Of a stretch of DNA of 11,844 nucleotides, positions 1-6,801 are shown in pieces. The notes under the pieces are model-generated. The model had not been told where the DNA came from. It made no database searches and worked only from the letters and a program-made list of their open reading frames with translations. Source of the DNA: Chloroflexota bacterium (GTDB lineage Bacteria; Chloroflexota; Dehalococcoidia; UBA2979); assembly GCA_947446155.1 (NCBI GenBank), contig CANFFZ010000060.1, positions 1-11,844 of the forward strand, in the 5' to 3' direction. Each line of letters begins with the position of its first letter. Position 1 is the stretch's first letter. The position numbers were made by a program, and so were the translations under genes.

Positions 1-413
1 CCGCCAGCACCCACCACCGCGTACGCCGGATGTGCTCGGACACCCAGACGCTGAGCCAGACGGCTGTCCGCGTCCCGGTCGTAGTCGAGGATCACGAAGT
101 TCACCCGGTCTTGATATTCGTATCGAAGCCCGTGCACGACGGGTCGCGCCAGCGCGCAGAACTGTCACCAGATCGCATCGACAAAGACGAGCGTTGGCTT
201 CCCGTTGACCGGAATCGTCGCGCCAGTAAAAGCCACTCGATCCTTCGGTGGTTCATATCCCTGAGGGACGGTCGTCACGACCTGGGAACTGGACGGGCTC
301 GCCGCTGCGTCCGGGGGCGGCGCCTCGGTCGGTCGGGCGGATGTTGAACTGCAGGCGAGCACCACGGCCCCTGCGAGTACGGCGAGCACCAGCCACGGTC
401 GGGTCGATCTCAT
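1..413 (-). CDS. Thioredoxin-like lipoprotein, partial; candidate selenoprotein with UXXC active site (in-frame TGA)
   Basis: The gene runs off the left edge, so only 137 codons are visible. The ATG at 413 is preceded by AAGG seven bases upstream. Residues 1-21 form a signal peptide ending in a lipobox-like VLAC, so the protein is probably exported and lipid-anchored, followed by a Pro/Ser-rich linker. The thioredoxin fold begins near GKPTLVFVDAIW. Codon 83 is TGA (165-167), then Q84, F85, C86: exactly the first cysteine of a WCXXC motif. The frame stays open beyond it to the window edge, through VNFVILDYDRD and GVRAHPAY, where P129 fits the thioredoxin cis-proline. Proteins of this fold normally reduce or isomerise disulfides outside the membrane. 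A hairpin 21 bases after the TGA fits a bacterial SECIS element, so selenocysteine insertion is plausible. The alternative is a simple Cys-to-stop mutation leaving an 82-residue fragment. The thioredoxin fold is well supported; the recoding is inference. Confidence 0.72.
129..143 (-). promoter_or_regulatory. SECIS-like hairpin downstream of in-frame TGA
   Basis: On the minus strand, CCCGU (143-139) pairs perfectly with ACGGG (133-129) around the five-base loop CGUGC. The loop starts 26 bases after the TGA at 165-167. Known bacterial SECIS elements sit inside the coding region just after UGA, with the apical loop about 16-37 bases away and a G in the first two loop positions; here G is the second. 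The match was found by eye and no folding energy was calculated. Short GC-rich hairpins are common in DNA of this composition. Confidence 0.45.
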
Positions 414-571
414 CGGACGACCTTACCGCCTCGGCGCCGGGAAGGTATGACCAAAGAGTGAACGACAGTGTGCAGGCGCATCCCGCCAGCGTCACGGCAC
501 GGACTGCACGCTGCCGAAGGCGGACAACGGAGCGCTGTCTCGTGAACGCGGATGTTACACAAGCGATCCGT

Positions 572-606
572 CCGTTAATCGCGCGCTTAACTTCCGTTAA
601 CGCGCG
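572..606 (+). promoter_or_regulatory. Pho-box-like TTAA repeat upstream of the phosphatase
   Basis: GTTAATCG (574), CTTAACTT (586) and GTTAACGC (596) lie in tandem, 12 and 10 bases apart, 22 bases in total or two helical turns. CCGTTAA is repeated exactly at 572 and 594. Pho boxes bound by PhoB-type regulators are tandem direct repeats with an 11-base period, and the cyanobacterial type has a YTTAAYYW core. The position about 65-95 bases before the phosphatase start fits phosphate control. It could also serve the divergent thioredoxin-like gene. I could not identify a convincing -10 element. Confidence 0.35.
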
Positions 607-660
607 GCTACGACGCTCCCACTGGCCGCATTCTGTGGCCACACGAAGTCGTACCTGAGC

Positions 661-665
661 GGGAG
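661..665 (+). promoter_or_regulatory. Ribosome binding site GGGAG for ATG 671
   Basis: GGGAG ends five bases before the ATG at 671. That ATG is in frame with the phosphatase but separated from it by a TAG at codon 11. The alternative start TTG 707 has no purine-rich site before it, so the ribosome most likely enters at 671. Confidence 0.5.
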
Positions 666-670
666 CATCG

Positions 671-2677
671 ATGACCACTACGCCCGAACGCCCTGACGCA
701 TAGCCGTTGCAGTTCGTCGAGGATCGCAACGCGCTGATCCCCAACAAATGCATCTGGAAGTGTGCCGGTGCCTGCTACCACGAGGCCCCGAACGAGCGCA
801 GCGGTCGAGACAGCATGGCCGGCATCATCAATCGGTGTTTCAGTCGCTGTCAGATGATTAAGGGCGCCGTCGCGGCCACCGTCCCGCTCGTGATCGCTGG
901 CACCCCTGTCGGCTCGGCCCTCTTCGGCTCTTCCGCAGGCCCGAAGCGAGCGGAGGCCTTTGTCGCAGGTCGGAGCCTCGGTTTCTTCGGTATTCCTTTG
1001 CACACCGCTGACTCCGTGCAGGTGGCGTCGGGCTACACCTCCAACGTCCTGCTCCGCTGGGGTGACCCCCTGTTCCCAAACACCCCGCGCATGACGATCG
1101 ACAACGCCACAGCAGAACTGCAGGCGAAGACCTTCGGATACAACTGCGACCTCAACGTATTCTTCGCCCTCGAAGGCTCGACGGGCGGACTCATGGCCAT
1201 CAACCACGAGTACACCGAGGGCGCTCGGATGTTCCGTACTTACACCGGTGCCACGGCAACGAAGGCACAGGTCGACCTCGAACTCGCCGCCCACGGCATG
1301 ACCATCGTGGAACTCGCGCGCACCGGTAACGCGTGGAGCGCGAACATCAACTCGAGGTACAACCGCCGCATCACGGGCACCACGCCGATGGAACTCACCG
1401 GCCCGCTACGCGGCGATGCATTGGTGAAGACCTCCGCCGACTCGCTCGGCACGACCGTCCTCGGCACCCTGAACAACTGCGCCGGCGGCCGGACGCCATG
1501 GGGGACGGTCCTCACGGCCGAGGAGAACTTCAACCAGTACTTCGGCAACAACGACAACCTGCCTGACAGCAACCCGCAGAAGGCCGTCAACAAGCGTTAC
1601 GGCGTCACGCCCAAGACCACCGAGCGTCAGTGGGAGCGCTTGATCGACCGCTTCGACGCCGCCAAGGAGCCGAACGAGGTCAACCGCTTCGGCTTCCTCG
1701 TCGAGATCGACCCGTACGACCCCACCTTCGTCCCGAAGAAGCGCAGCGCCCTGGGCCGCTTCAAGCACGAGGCCGCCTCAGTGGGTATCGCCCGCAGCGG
1801 TCAGGTCGTCGTCTATTCCGGTGACGACGAGCGCTTCGACTACCTCTACAAGTTCGTCTCGAAGGGCATCTACAACCCGGCCGCCTCAGCGAAGGCCGCG
1901 AACATGGCCCTGCTCGACGAAGGCACGCTCTACGTCGCGCGCCTGTCGGACGATGGCACCGGCACGTGGATCCCGCTCGAGGCCGGCAAGGGCGCCCTTG
2001 CCACCTGGACGCAGGCCCAGATCCTCACCAACACCCGAGGCGCCGGCGACGCCGTCAAGGCCACGCCGATGGACCGCCCCGAGGACGTCGAGATCAACCC
2101 GGCCAACAACCGCGTGTAGATGGTGTGCACCAACAACACCAACCGCACGGTCGCACAGATCGACGGCCCCAACCCGCGCCCCAGCAACGCAACAGGTCAC
2201 ATCATTGAGATGGACGAGTGGAACGGTGACCTCGGCTCAACCCGGTTCACCTGGTCCATCTTCATGATTTGTGGCGACCCGACGGACGGGAACACCTACT
2301 TCGCCGGCTTCAGCAAGGCCGACGTCAGCGCGATCGGCGCACCGGACAACATCGCCTTCGACGCCCTCGGCAACATGTGGATCGCCACGGACGGCCAGTT
2401 CAACCCGATCAAGAAGAATGACTCGATCTTCGCCGTGCCGGTTGCCGGTCCCGACTGTGGCAAGTTGGAAACGTTCATGAACTGCCCTTCGGGAGCCGAG
2501 GTCTGCGGGCCGGAGTTCAGCACCGACTACCAAGCGCTGTTCGCAAACATTCAGCACCCGGGTGAGGGCGGCAAAGGCCCGAACGAGCCCCAGAGTGTGT
2601 GGCCGGACGGCACCTGGCCAGCGCTTCCGAGTCTCATCGTGATCACCAAGAATGGCGGCGGCCGCATCGGCTCGTAG
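671..2677 (+). pseudogene. PhoX family (DUF839) alkaline phosphatase, interrupted by in-frame TAG codons
   Basis: PhoX enzymes are Tat-exported Ca/Fe-dependent phosphatases that release phosphate from organic esters outside the cytoplasm. Counting from ATG 671, the family blocks are present: NHE at 178-180, NNCAGGRTPWG with C270, EEN at 284-286, KHE at 365-367, YSGDDERFDYLYK and MDRPED ending at 472. The family then continues across a TAG (codon 483, 2117-2119) in the same frame into MVCTNNTNRT, DNIAFDALGNMWIATDG and the terminal GGGRIGS, for 668 codons of normal PhoX length. The interrupted site is usually an aromatic residue (VY followed by a hydrophobic and TNN). A second TAG is codon 11 (701-703); an alternative TTG start at 707 avoids it. 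The Tat motif reads SRCQMIKG, lacking the second arginine. There are no indels. The gene may be decaying, misread in sequencing, or expressed by readthrough or by reinitiation at the overlapping TAGATG. PhoX identity is firm; functional state is open. Confidence 0.8.
2117..2119 (+). other. In-frame TAG within PhoX, overlapping TAGATG
   Basis: TAG separates VEINPANNRV from MVCTNNTNRT, which form one continuous family block. The next codon is ATG (2120), but no purine-rich ribosome site precedes it, so efficient independent initiation is doubtful. Termination-reinitiation would give pieces of roughly 470 and 185 residues. Confidence 0.85.
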
Positions 2678-2729
2678 CCCTTCGCAAGCGCGTCGACCGC
2701 ACTCGACGCGTTAGGCCGTGCCCCCAGCA

Positions 2730-2756
2730 GACGGCGCCCTCCCTCGGGGCGCCGTC
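2730..2756 (+). terminator. Rho-independent-type terminator after the phosphatase
   Basis: A perfect 10-bp stem, GACGGCGCCC (2730-2739) against GGGCGCCGTC (2747-2756), encloses a seven-base loop and is followed by the T-rich GTCTTT. It lies 52 bases after the phosphatase stop. The T-rich side points to the plus strand, though it may also stop transcripts from the convergent TerC gene. Confidence 0.7.
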
Positions 2757-2780
2757 GTCTTTCCCGAATGATCGGGGGCG

Positions 2781-3539
2781 CTAGCCCCGCGCGTCTGGCT
2801 CCTTCACGAAGGTCGGCCGCAACTCCACGGGCGCCTCATAGCGCTTGCGGACGCGCATGTTCAACGCCTCCAGGAAGACGCTGAAGCCCATCGCGAAGTA
2901 GATGTAGCCCTTCGAGATATGGAACCCCCAGCCTTCCGCGATCAGCGACGTGCCGATGAGCAGCAGGAAACTGAGCGCGAGAATCTTCACCGTCGGGTGC
3001 TCGTTCACGAACCGGCTGACCGAGGTAGCGCTCACCAACATCACCCCGACCGCGATGACGACCGCAGCGATCATCACCGGTAGGTCGTCCGCCATCCCCG
3101 CGGCCGTGATCACTGAGTCAAGGCTGAACACCGCATCAAGCAACACAATCTGGATGACGGTCGGTCCGAACCTGGCCGCCCCACCCGCCGTCGCGTGCGG
3201 CCCCTCACCCTCGAGTTTCTCGTGGATCTCCAGCGTGGACTTTGCGACTAAAAAGAGGCCACCCCCCAGCAGGATCAGGTCTCGCCCGGAGAACCCCTTG
3301 TCGAGCACTTCGAAGAACGGATCGGTCAGCCCGATGACCCAGGAGAGCGAGAAGAGCAGCCCGATCCGCATGAACATCGCCAGCGACAGCCCAAGTGTGC
3401 GCGCACGCTGCTGCTGCTCGGCCGGGAGCTTCCCCGCGAGGATCGAGATGAACACGATGTTGTCGATGCCGAGCACGACTTCCAGCGCTGTCAGCGTGAG
3501 GAGTGCAATCCACACCTGTGGGTCGGCCAGAAACTCCAT
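2781..3539 (-). CDS. TerC family integral membrane protein (probable metal-ion exporter)
   Basis: The 252-residue protein has about seven hydrophobic segments. Its TerC signature residues are E20, D26 and N27 in [11 protein letters not shown], and D135 and D141 in [14 protein letters not shown]. The late block [17 protein letters not shown] is also typical. TerC relatives of this size (the Alx/YoaE/YkoY group) act in the cytoplasmic membrane. Several export manganese, in part to metallate secreted proteins. The acidic intramembrane residues are the likely ion-binding site. The start is secured by AGGAGG about seven bases upstream of the ATG. The C-terminal tail is short and charged, with no CBS or CorC domain as in longer relatives. 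It ends in TAG, converging on the phosphatase. It is divergent from the CoA-transferase with a 186-base gap. No yybP-ykoY manganese riboswitch is recognisable upstream. Export of manganese specifically is inference. Confidence 0.93.
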   Translation of the reverse strand: MEFLADPQVWIALLTLTALEVVLGIDNIVFISILAGKLPAEQQQRARTLGLSLAMFMRIGLLFSLSWVIGLTDPFFEVLDKGFSGRDLILLGGGLFLVAKSTLEIHEKLEGEGPHATAGGAARFGPTVIQIVLLDAVFSLDSVITAAGMADDLPVMIAAVVIAVGVMLVSATSVSRFVNEHPTVKILALSFLLLIGTSLIAEGWGFHISKGYIYFAMGFSVFLEALNMRVRKRYEAPVELRPTFVKEPDARG

Positions 3540-3667
3540 GTTCGTCCTCCTCCTTGCCCTCGGACGAGGTTAGCGGCAACGGCCGCCGGGTGTTCCGAGG
3601 CTGCGTCGGCGCTCGGCAATCGTCCTCCGACGACCTCCGGCCACTCGGCGTCACATCGGTGGTAACG

Positions 3668-3715
3668 TCCGCGCGTCGCAGCTCCCTACATCGAGGGCGA
3701 GCGCGACGCGACGGA
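3668..3715 (+). promoter_or_regulatory. Bulged leader hairpin overlapping the CoA-transferase ribosome binding site
   Basis: CGCGTCGC (3672-3679) pairs with GCGACGCG (3703-3710), and TCCG (3668) pairs with CGGA (3712-3715) past one bulged base. Inside, CCCT (3684) pairs with AGGG (3694) around the loop ACATCG. The base of the stem takes in the first bases of the Shine-Dalgarno GGAGGG (3713-3718), so the fold could mask translation start. It was found by eye, and no ligand or protein partner is suggested. Confidence 0.35.
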
Positions 3716-3725
3716 GGGTACTCAC

Positions 3726-5006
3726 ATGACTGGTCCGCTGGCTGGCGTCCGCATTCTCGAGTTCACCCAGATCATCGCTGGCCCCTTCGGCTGCATGCTC
3801 CTCGCCGATCAAGGCGCTGAGGTGATGAAGGTCGAGCCACTGGGTGGCGAACCCTGGCGCGTCTACGCGCAGTTCATGCCTCTTGAGTCGAAGACGTACC
3901 AGTCCCTCAACCGCAGTAAGCAGTCCATCGCCCTCGACCTCAACACGCCCGAAGCCCAGGCGATCGTCCACCGCCTCGTGAAGGACGTGGACATCGTCGT
4001 CAGCAACTACCGCCCGGACGTCCCGGCGCGCCTCGGCATCGACTACGACACGCTCCGAGCGATCAAGCCCGACCTGATCTACGTCGATTCCACTGCGTTC
4101 GGTCGGAAAGGCCCGTGGGCCATGCGCCCCGGTTACGACATCGTCGCGCAGGGGGTCTCCGGATTCACGGCGGCTGGCGGACGCTTCGACGAAAACGGCA
4201 ACCCCGTACTCCCCGGCGGCACCGCCACCGCCGACTTTGCGACGGGCTACGCGATCGCTTGGGGCGCCTGCGCAGCGCTCTACCACAAGGCGATGACCGG
4301 CGAGGGCCAGCTCGTCGAGACCTCACTGCTGGTCAACGCACTCAACTTCCTCGGCGGCTCGTTCATGTCCCTGCCTGCCGCGGACGAACTGGTGCGCACC
4401 GCCTTCCTCGCGGACGCCAAGGCCGCGCGCGAGCGGGGCGAGGGCTACGCGCAGATCGTCCAGCGCCGGCAGGCCCGGCTCCAGGCAGCGCAGATTGGCA
4501 ACATCTACTACCGCAACTACCTGACGAAGGACGGCGCGATCGCTGTCGGGAACCTCTCCGCCTCCCTGCGCCAGAAGATGCGCGACGTCCTCGGCATCGA
4601 TTACGACGCTCGCGACCACGACCCGGCTTACAACCCGCGTGAGCCCAAGGCCATTGAGGCCGGCAACGCCCTCACCGCGCGCGTCGAGCAGATGATCGCC
4701 GCCGAGCCGACCGCCCACTGGATCGGTCTCTTCGAGGCGGCAGGCGTCCCGGTCGGTGAGCTCAACTTCACCGAGGAACTCGACCAGCATCCGCAGATTA
4801 TCGCGAACAACTACGTCGCCGCCCTCGACCACGACCTCTCCGGCCCGCAGTCGATGGTGTCCCCGCCGCACAAGATGAGTAAGACCCCGCCTGCACCGCG
4901 CTCCGCCTCACCGCCCCTCGGCCGCGACACGGACGCGATTCTCGCGGCGGCCGGCTACACCGCCGACGAGATCGGCGCCTTCCGTGCGAGGGGTGCGGTC
5001 GGGTAG
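3726..5006 (+). CDS. Class III CoA-transferase (CaiB/BaiF/Frc family)
   Basis: The 426-residue protein is of normal length for cytoplasmic CaiB/BaiF enzymes, which move CoA between an acyl-CoA donor and a free carboxylic acid. The N-terminal block LAGVRILEFTQIIAGPF is characteristic. D170 in TADFATGYAIA aligns with the catalytic aspartate (D169 of formyl-CoA transferase) that forms the acyl-anhydride and CoA-thioester intermediates. It is followed by the family block MTGEGQLVETSL. GVPVGELNFTEELDQHPQI near the C-terminus is the usual late domain. The ATG at 3726 has GGAGGG seven bases upstream. The substrate cannot be read from sequence. Neighbours are not an obvious acyl-CoA pathway, and the gene appears to be transcribed alone or with the phytase-like gene 96 bases downstream. 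It ends in TAG. Confidence 0.93.
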   Translation: MTGPLAGVRILEFTQIIAGPFGCMLLADQGAEVMKVEPLGGEPWRVYAQFMPLESKTYQSLNRSKQSIALDLNTPEAQAIVHRLVKDVDIVVSNYRPDVPARLGIDYDTLRAIKPDLIYVDSTAFGRKGPWAMRPGYDIVAQGVSGFTAAGGRFDENGNPVLPGGTATADFATGYAIAWGACAALYHKAMTGEGQLVETSLLVNALNFLGGSFMSLPAADELVRTAFLADAKAARERGEGYAQIVQRRQARLQAAQIGNIYYRNYLTKDGAIAVGNLSASLRQKMRDVLGIDYDARDHDPAYNPREPKAIEAGNALTARVEQMIAAEPTAHWIGLFEAAGVPVGELNFTEELDQHPQIIANNYVAALDHDLSGPQSMVSPPHKMSKTPPAPRSASPPLGRDTDAILAAAGYTADEIGAFRARGAVG

Positions 5007-5021
5007 GGCCTTCGAGTCTGG

Positions 5022-5039
5022 GCGGCACTAACGTGCCGC
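5022..5039 (+). terminator. Short hairpin after the CoA-transferase, possible weak terminator
   Basis: GCGGCAC (5022-5028) and GTGCCGC (5033-5039) form a perfect 7-bp stem with a TAAC loop, 15 bases after the stop codon. No T-run follows, so termination is uncertain. It could instead be an RNA-processing or stabilising structure between two same-strand genes. Confidence 0.35.
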
Positions 5040-5055
5040 TAACCAACGCTCCCGA

Positions 5056-5090
5056 CGATGGCGCAGACGCGGCCCTGCCGCGCGCCATCG
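5056..5090 (+). promoter_or_regulatory. Hairpin abutting the ribosome binding site of the phytase-like gene
   Basis: CGATGGCGC (5056-5064) pairs perfectly with GCGCCATCG (5082-5090), and an inner GCGG/CCGC stem (5069-5072 with 5078-5081) extends it past a four-base bulge. The outer stem ends on the first base of the Shine-Dalgarno GGAAGGA (5090-5096). It could terminate readthrough from the upstream gene or modulate initiation at GTG 5103. Confidence 0.4.
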
Positions 5091-5102
5091 GAAGGATCTG
5101 CT

Positions 5103-6587
5103 GTGGGTTTGCCCTCTGTTCGAGTGCTTGTTGCCGCCGCCGTCACGCTGACCCTCGGGGTCGTCGGAACGGTTCAACTGTCCGCCCAGGCGGTGCCTGC
5201 TGCGAGCGTGACCAACGTCGCGACGTTGCAGCCGATCCGTCTCGCCACGGCAATTAATGCTGCCCGCCCAAGCACTATCGCCAACGATCGTGGAATCAAT
5301 ATGGGTGGCCTCGGATCCGGCCTCTGGCGTACCCCCACCGACCCGACTGGCGTCTACTGGACGATCACCGACCGAGGTCCGAACGGCCAAATTCCCGTCG
5401 ATGGCGCTAATCGCCGGACGTTCCCTGTACCCGATTTCTCACCCGCACTCGTCAAAGTTCAGGCACAAGGCCAGACACTGACCGTGCTTGAGACGCTCGT
5501 CCTGACTGGCACCTCCGGCCGGCCGGTCACGGGGCTCTCCAATCTGGCCGGTGTCGACGAGGTCCCATACCTCTATGACGCGCAGAGCCTGGCGACGTAC
5601 AACCAGAGTGGCCTCGACACGGAAGACCTCGTGCGCACGCCCAACGGCGACTTCTGGACCGTCGACGAGTACAGCACCTCGCTCGTCCGCATCGACAGCA
5701 CCGGCAAGGTGCTCAGGCGGTACGTCCCGGTCGGAGTCAAACTCCCCACGGCCGACTACCCGGTTGTCGAGGCACTCCCTGCCATCTTCGCGAAGCGCAC
5801 ACCAAACCGTGGCTTCGAGGGCCTTGCGATCACCCCCGACAGCAAGACGCTCGTCCTGGCGCTCCAGAGCCCCCTCCGACATCCCACGACGCCGATCGGG
5901 AACGCATCTCGCAACACCCGATTCCTCACGTTCGACATCGCCACCGAGAAAGTCACGGGCGAGTACCTCTACCAATTCCAGCCGCACACCGAGTTCGGCT
6001 CCGCGCCGACCGCCGCCGAGATGAAGGTCTCCGCCCTCGCCGCCATCGACGCCACGACGATCCTGGTCGACGAGCGCACCGACCCAATCGCGAAGATCTA
6101 TCGCGTCGACCTCTCGAAGGCCACGAACATCCTCGGCACCCGCTGGGACGACCCGGCGACCACGCCAGCACTCGAGGCGCTGAACGAGGCGAGCCCGGGT
6201 GGCATCGTCGCGTTGCCGAAGTTCCTGGTCGCTGACCTCGGCACGCTCCCGAACATCCCCGGCAAGATCGAGGGCCTCGTGATCCTGAGCCCGACCTCGA
6301 TCGCGATCATGAACGACAACGACTTCTCGTTCAGCGAGAAGTGGGATGCCCAGGGCAACTTCACGGACCCCGGCGTCCGCATCCAGCTGCTCACGATCTC
6401 GATCCCGGGTGGATTCACCGGCGTTCCGGCACCGTTCCTCGTCGCTCCGGCAGCCGCACCCGCCCCGGCTCCCGCGAAGACCGGAAACGCTGGCCCACTG
6501 CCCGCAGGCAGCACCGTCCCGGTCGTGGCGTTCGCCATCCTCGCAGTCGCCGCGGTATTCGGTTCACGCCGCCTCGCGCGTCGCTAG
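5103..6587 (+). CDS. Esterase-like phytase family protein, secreted and membrane-anchored
   Basis: I chose GTG 5103 because GGAAGGA lies about seven bases upstream and the protein then opens with a signal peptide (RVLVAAAVTLTLGVVGTVQLSAQA). An upstream ATG at 5058 would add 15 unlikely residues. The 494-residue product carries the phytase-like esterase fold (PF13449 type): GLGSGL at 69-74, TDRGPNG at 89-95, DTEDLVRTPNGDFWTVDEY near 172-190 and NRGFEGLAITPD at 235-246, whose acidic residues suit Ca or phosphate-ester binding in a beta-propeller. A Pro/Ala-rich linker leads to one C-terminal hydrophobic helix (about 473-489) followed by SRRLARR, so the enzyme probably stays tethered to the membrane facing outward. 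True phytase activity is not established for this family. A role in organic-phosphate use fits the nearby PhoX gene but is inference. It ends in TAG inside a long palindrome. Confidence 0.88.
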   Translation: MGLPSVRVLVAAAVTLTLGVVGTVQLSAQAVPAASVTNVATLQPIRLATAINAARPSTIANDRGINMGGLGSGLWRTPTDPTGVYWTITDRGPNGQIPVDGANRRTFPVPDFSPALVKVQAQGQTLTVLETLVLTGTSGRPVTGLSNLAGVDEVPYLYDAQSLATYNQSGLDTEDLVRTPNGDFWTVDEYSTSLVRIDSTGKVLRRYVPVGVKLPTADYPVVEALPAIFAKRTPNRGFEGLAITPDSKTLVLALQSPLRHPTTPIGNASRNTRFLTFDIATEKVTGEYLYQFQPHTEFGSAPTAAEMKVSALAAIDATTILVDERTDPIAKIYRVDLSKATNILGTRWDDPATTPALEALNEASPGGIVALPKFLVADLGTLPNIPGKIEGLVILSPTSIAIMNDNDFSFSEKWDAQGNFTDPGVRIQLLTISIPGGFTGVPAPFLVAPAAAPAPAPAKTGNAGPLPAGSTVPVVAFAILAVAAVFGSRRLARR

Positions 6588-6644
6588 CACCGAGAGACAC
6601 ACCCGAGGCACTGCGATGCCTCGGGTGTGTCTCAACGTGCTAGC
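6583..6644. terminator. 62-base palindrome, probable bidirectional terminator
   Basis: The core is a perfect 17-bp stem (6594-6610 against 6617-6633) with a six-base loop, CTGCGA. Three unpaired bases on each side separate it from an outer 8-bp arm pair, GCTAGCAC (6583-6590) and GTGCTAGC (6637-6644). The TAG stop of the phytase-like gene lies in the left arm. It sits between convergent genes and lacks a T-run on either strand. Confidence 0.65.
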
Positions 6645-6660
6645 TAGAAGTCTGCAACTG

Positions 6661-6735
6661 CTACGTGCAGGCCTTGATGATCAAGATTGGCACGAGCAGC
6701 ACTCCGACGATGACGCCAACGATGAACTTACCCAT
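6661..6735 (-). CDS. 24-residue hydrophobic membrane peptide (hypothetical)
   Basis: ATG at 6735 opens a 24-codon frame ending in TAG: MGKFIVGVIVGV followed by LLVPILIIKACT. A single Lys after the start, a Gly-spaced hydrophobic run of about 16 residues and a Lys near the end make one short transmembrane helix with its N-terminus probably inside. Peptides beginning MxKFIxGxxxG occur as orphan small membrane proteins in many bacteria, but I do not recognise a named family. AGGG lies about seven bases before the start. It is 66 bases downstream of the S9 peptidase on the same strand, so co-transcription is possible, and the 6583-6644 palindrome would end that transcript. It fills most of a gap that otherwise lacks a gene. 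Confidence 0.5.
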   Translation of the reverse strand: MGKFIVGVIVGVLLVPILIIKACT

Positions 6736-6801
6736 GTCTCGACCCTACTGATCGAGGCATGACAGGCGCCTGAACCGCGTCCCTCCGGCATCGCGTGTCC
6801 G

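Noticed and set aside
608..1294. Minus-strand 228-residue open frame over the start of the phosphatase
   Set aside because: It lies opposite conserved PhoX coding sequence, is low-complexity and shows no recognisable motif. It is a GC-rich shadow frame.
3540..3725. yybP-ykoY manganese riboswitch before TerC
   Set aside because: I looked for the aptamer's conserved loops on the minus strand and found only a strong Shine-Dalgarno and short GC stems.
5058..5102. ATG 5058 as start of the phytase-like protein
   Set aside because: It would place 15 unlikely residues before the signal peptide and lies inside a hairpin. GTG 5103 has GGAAGGA just upstream.
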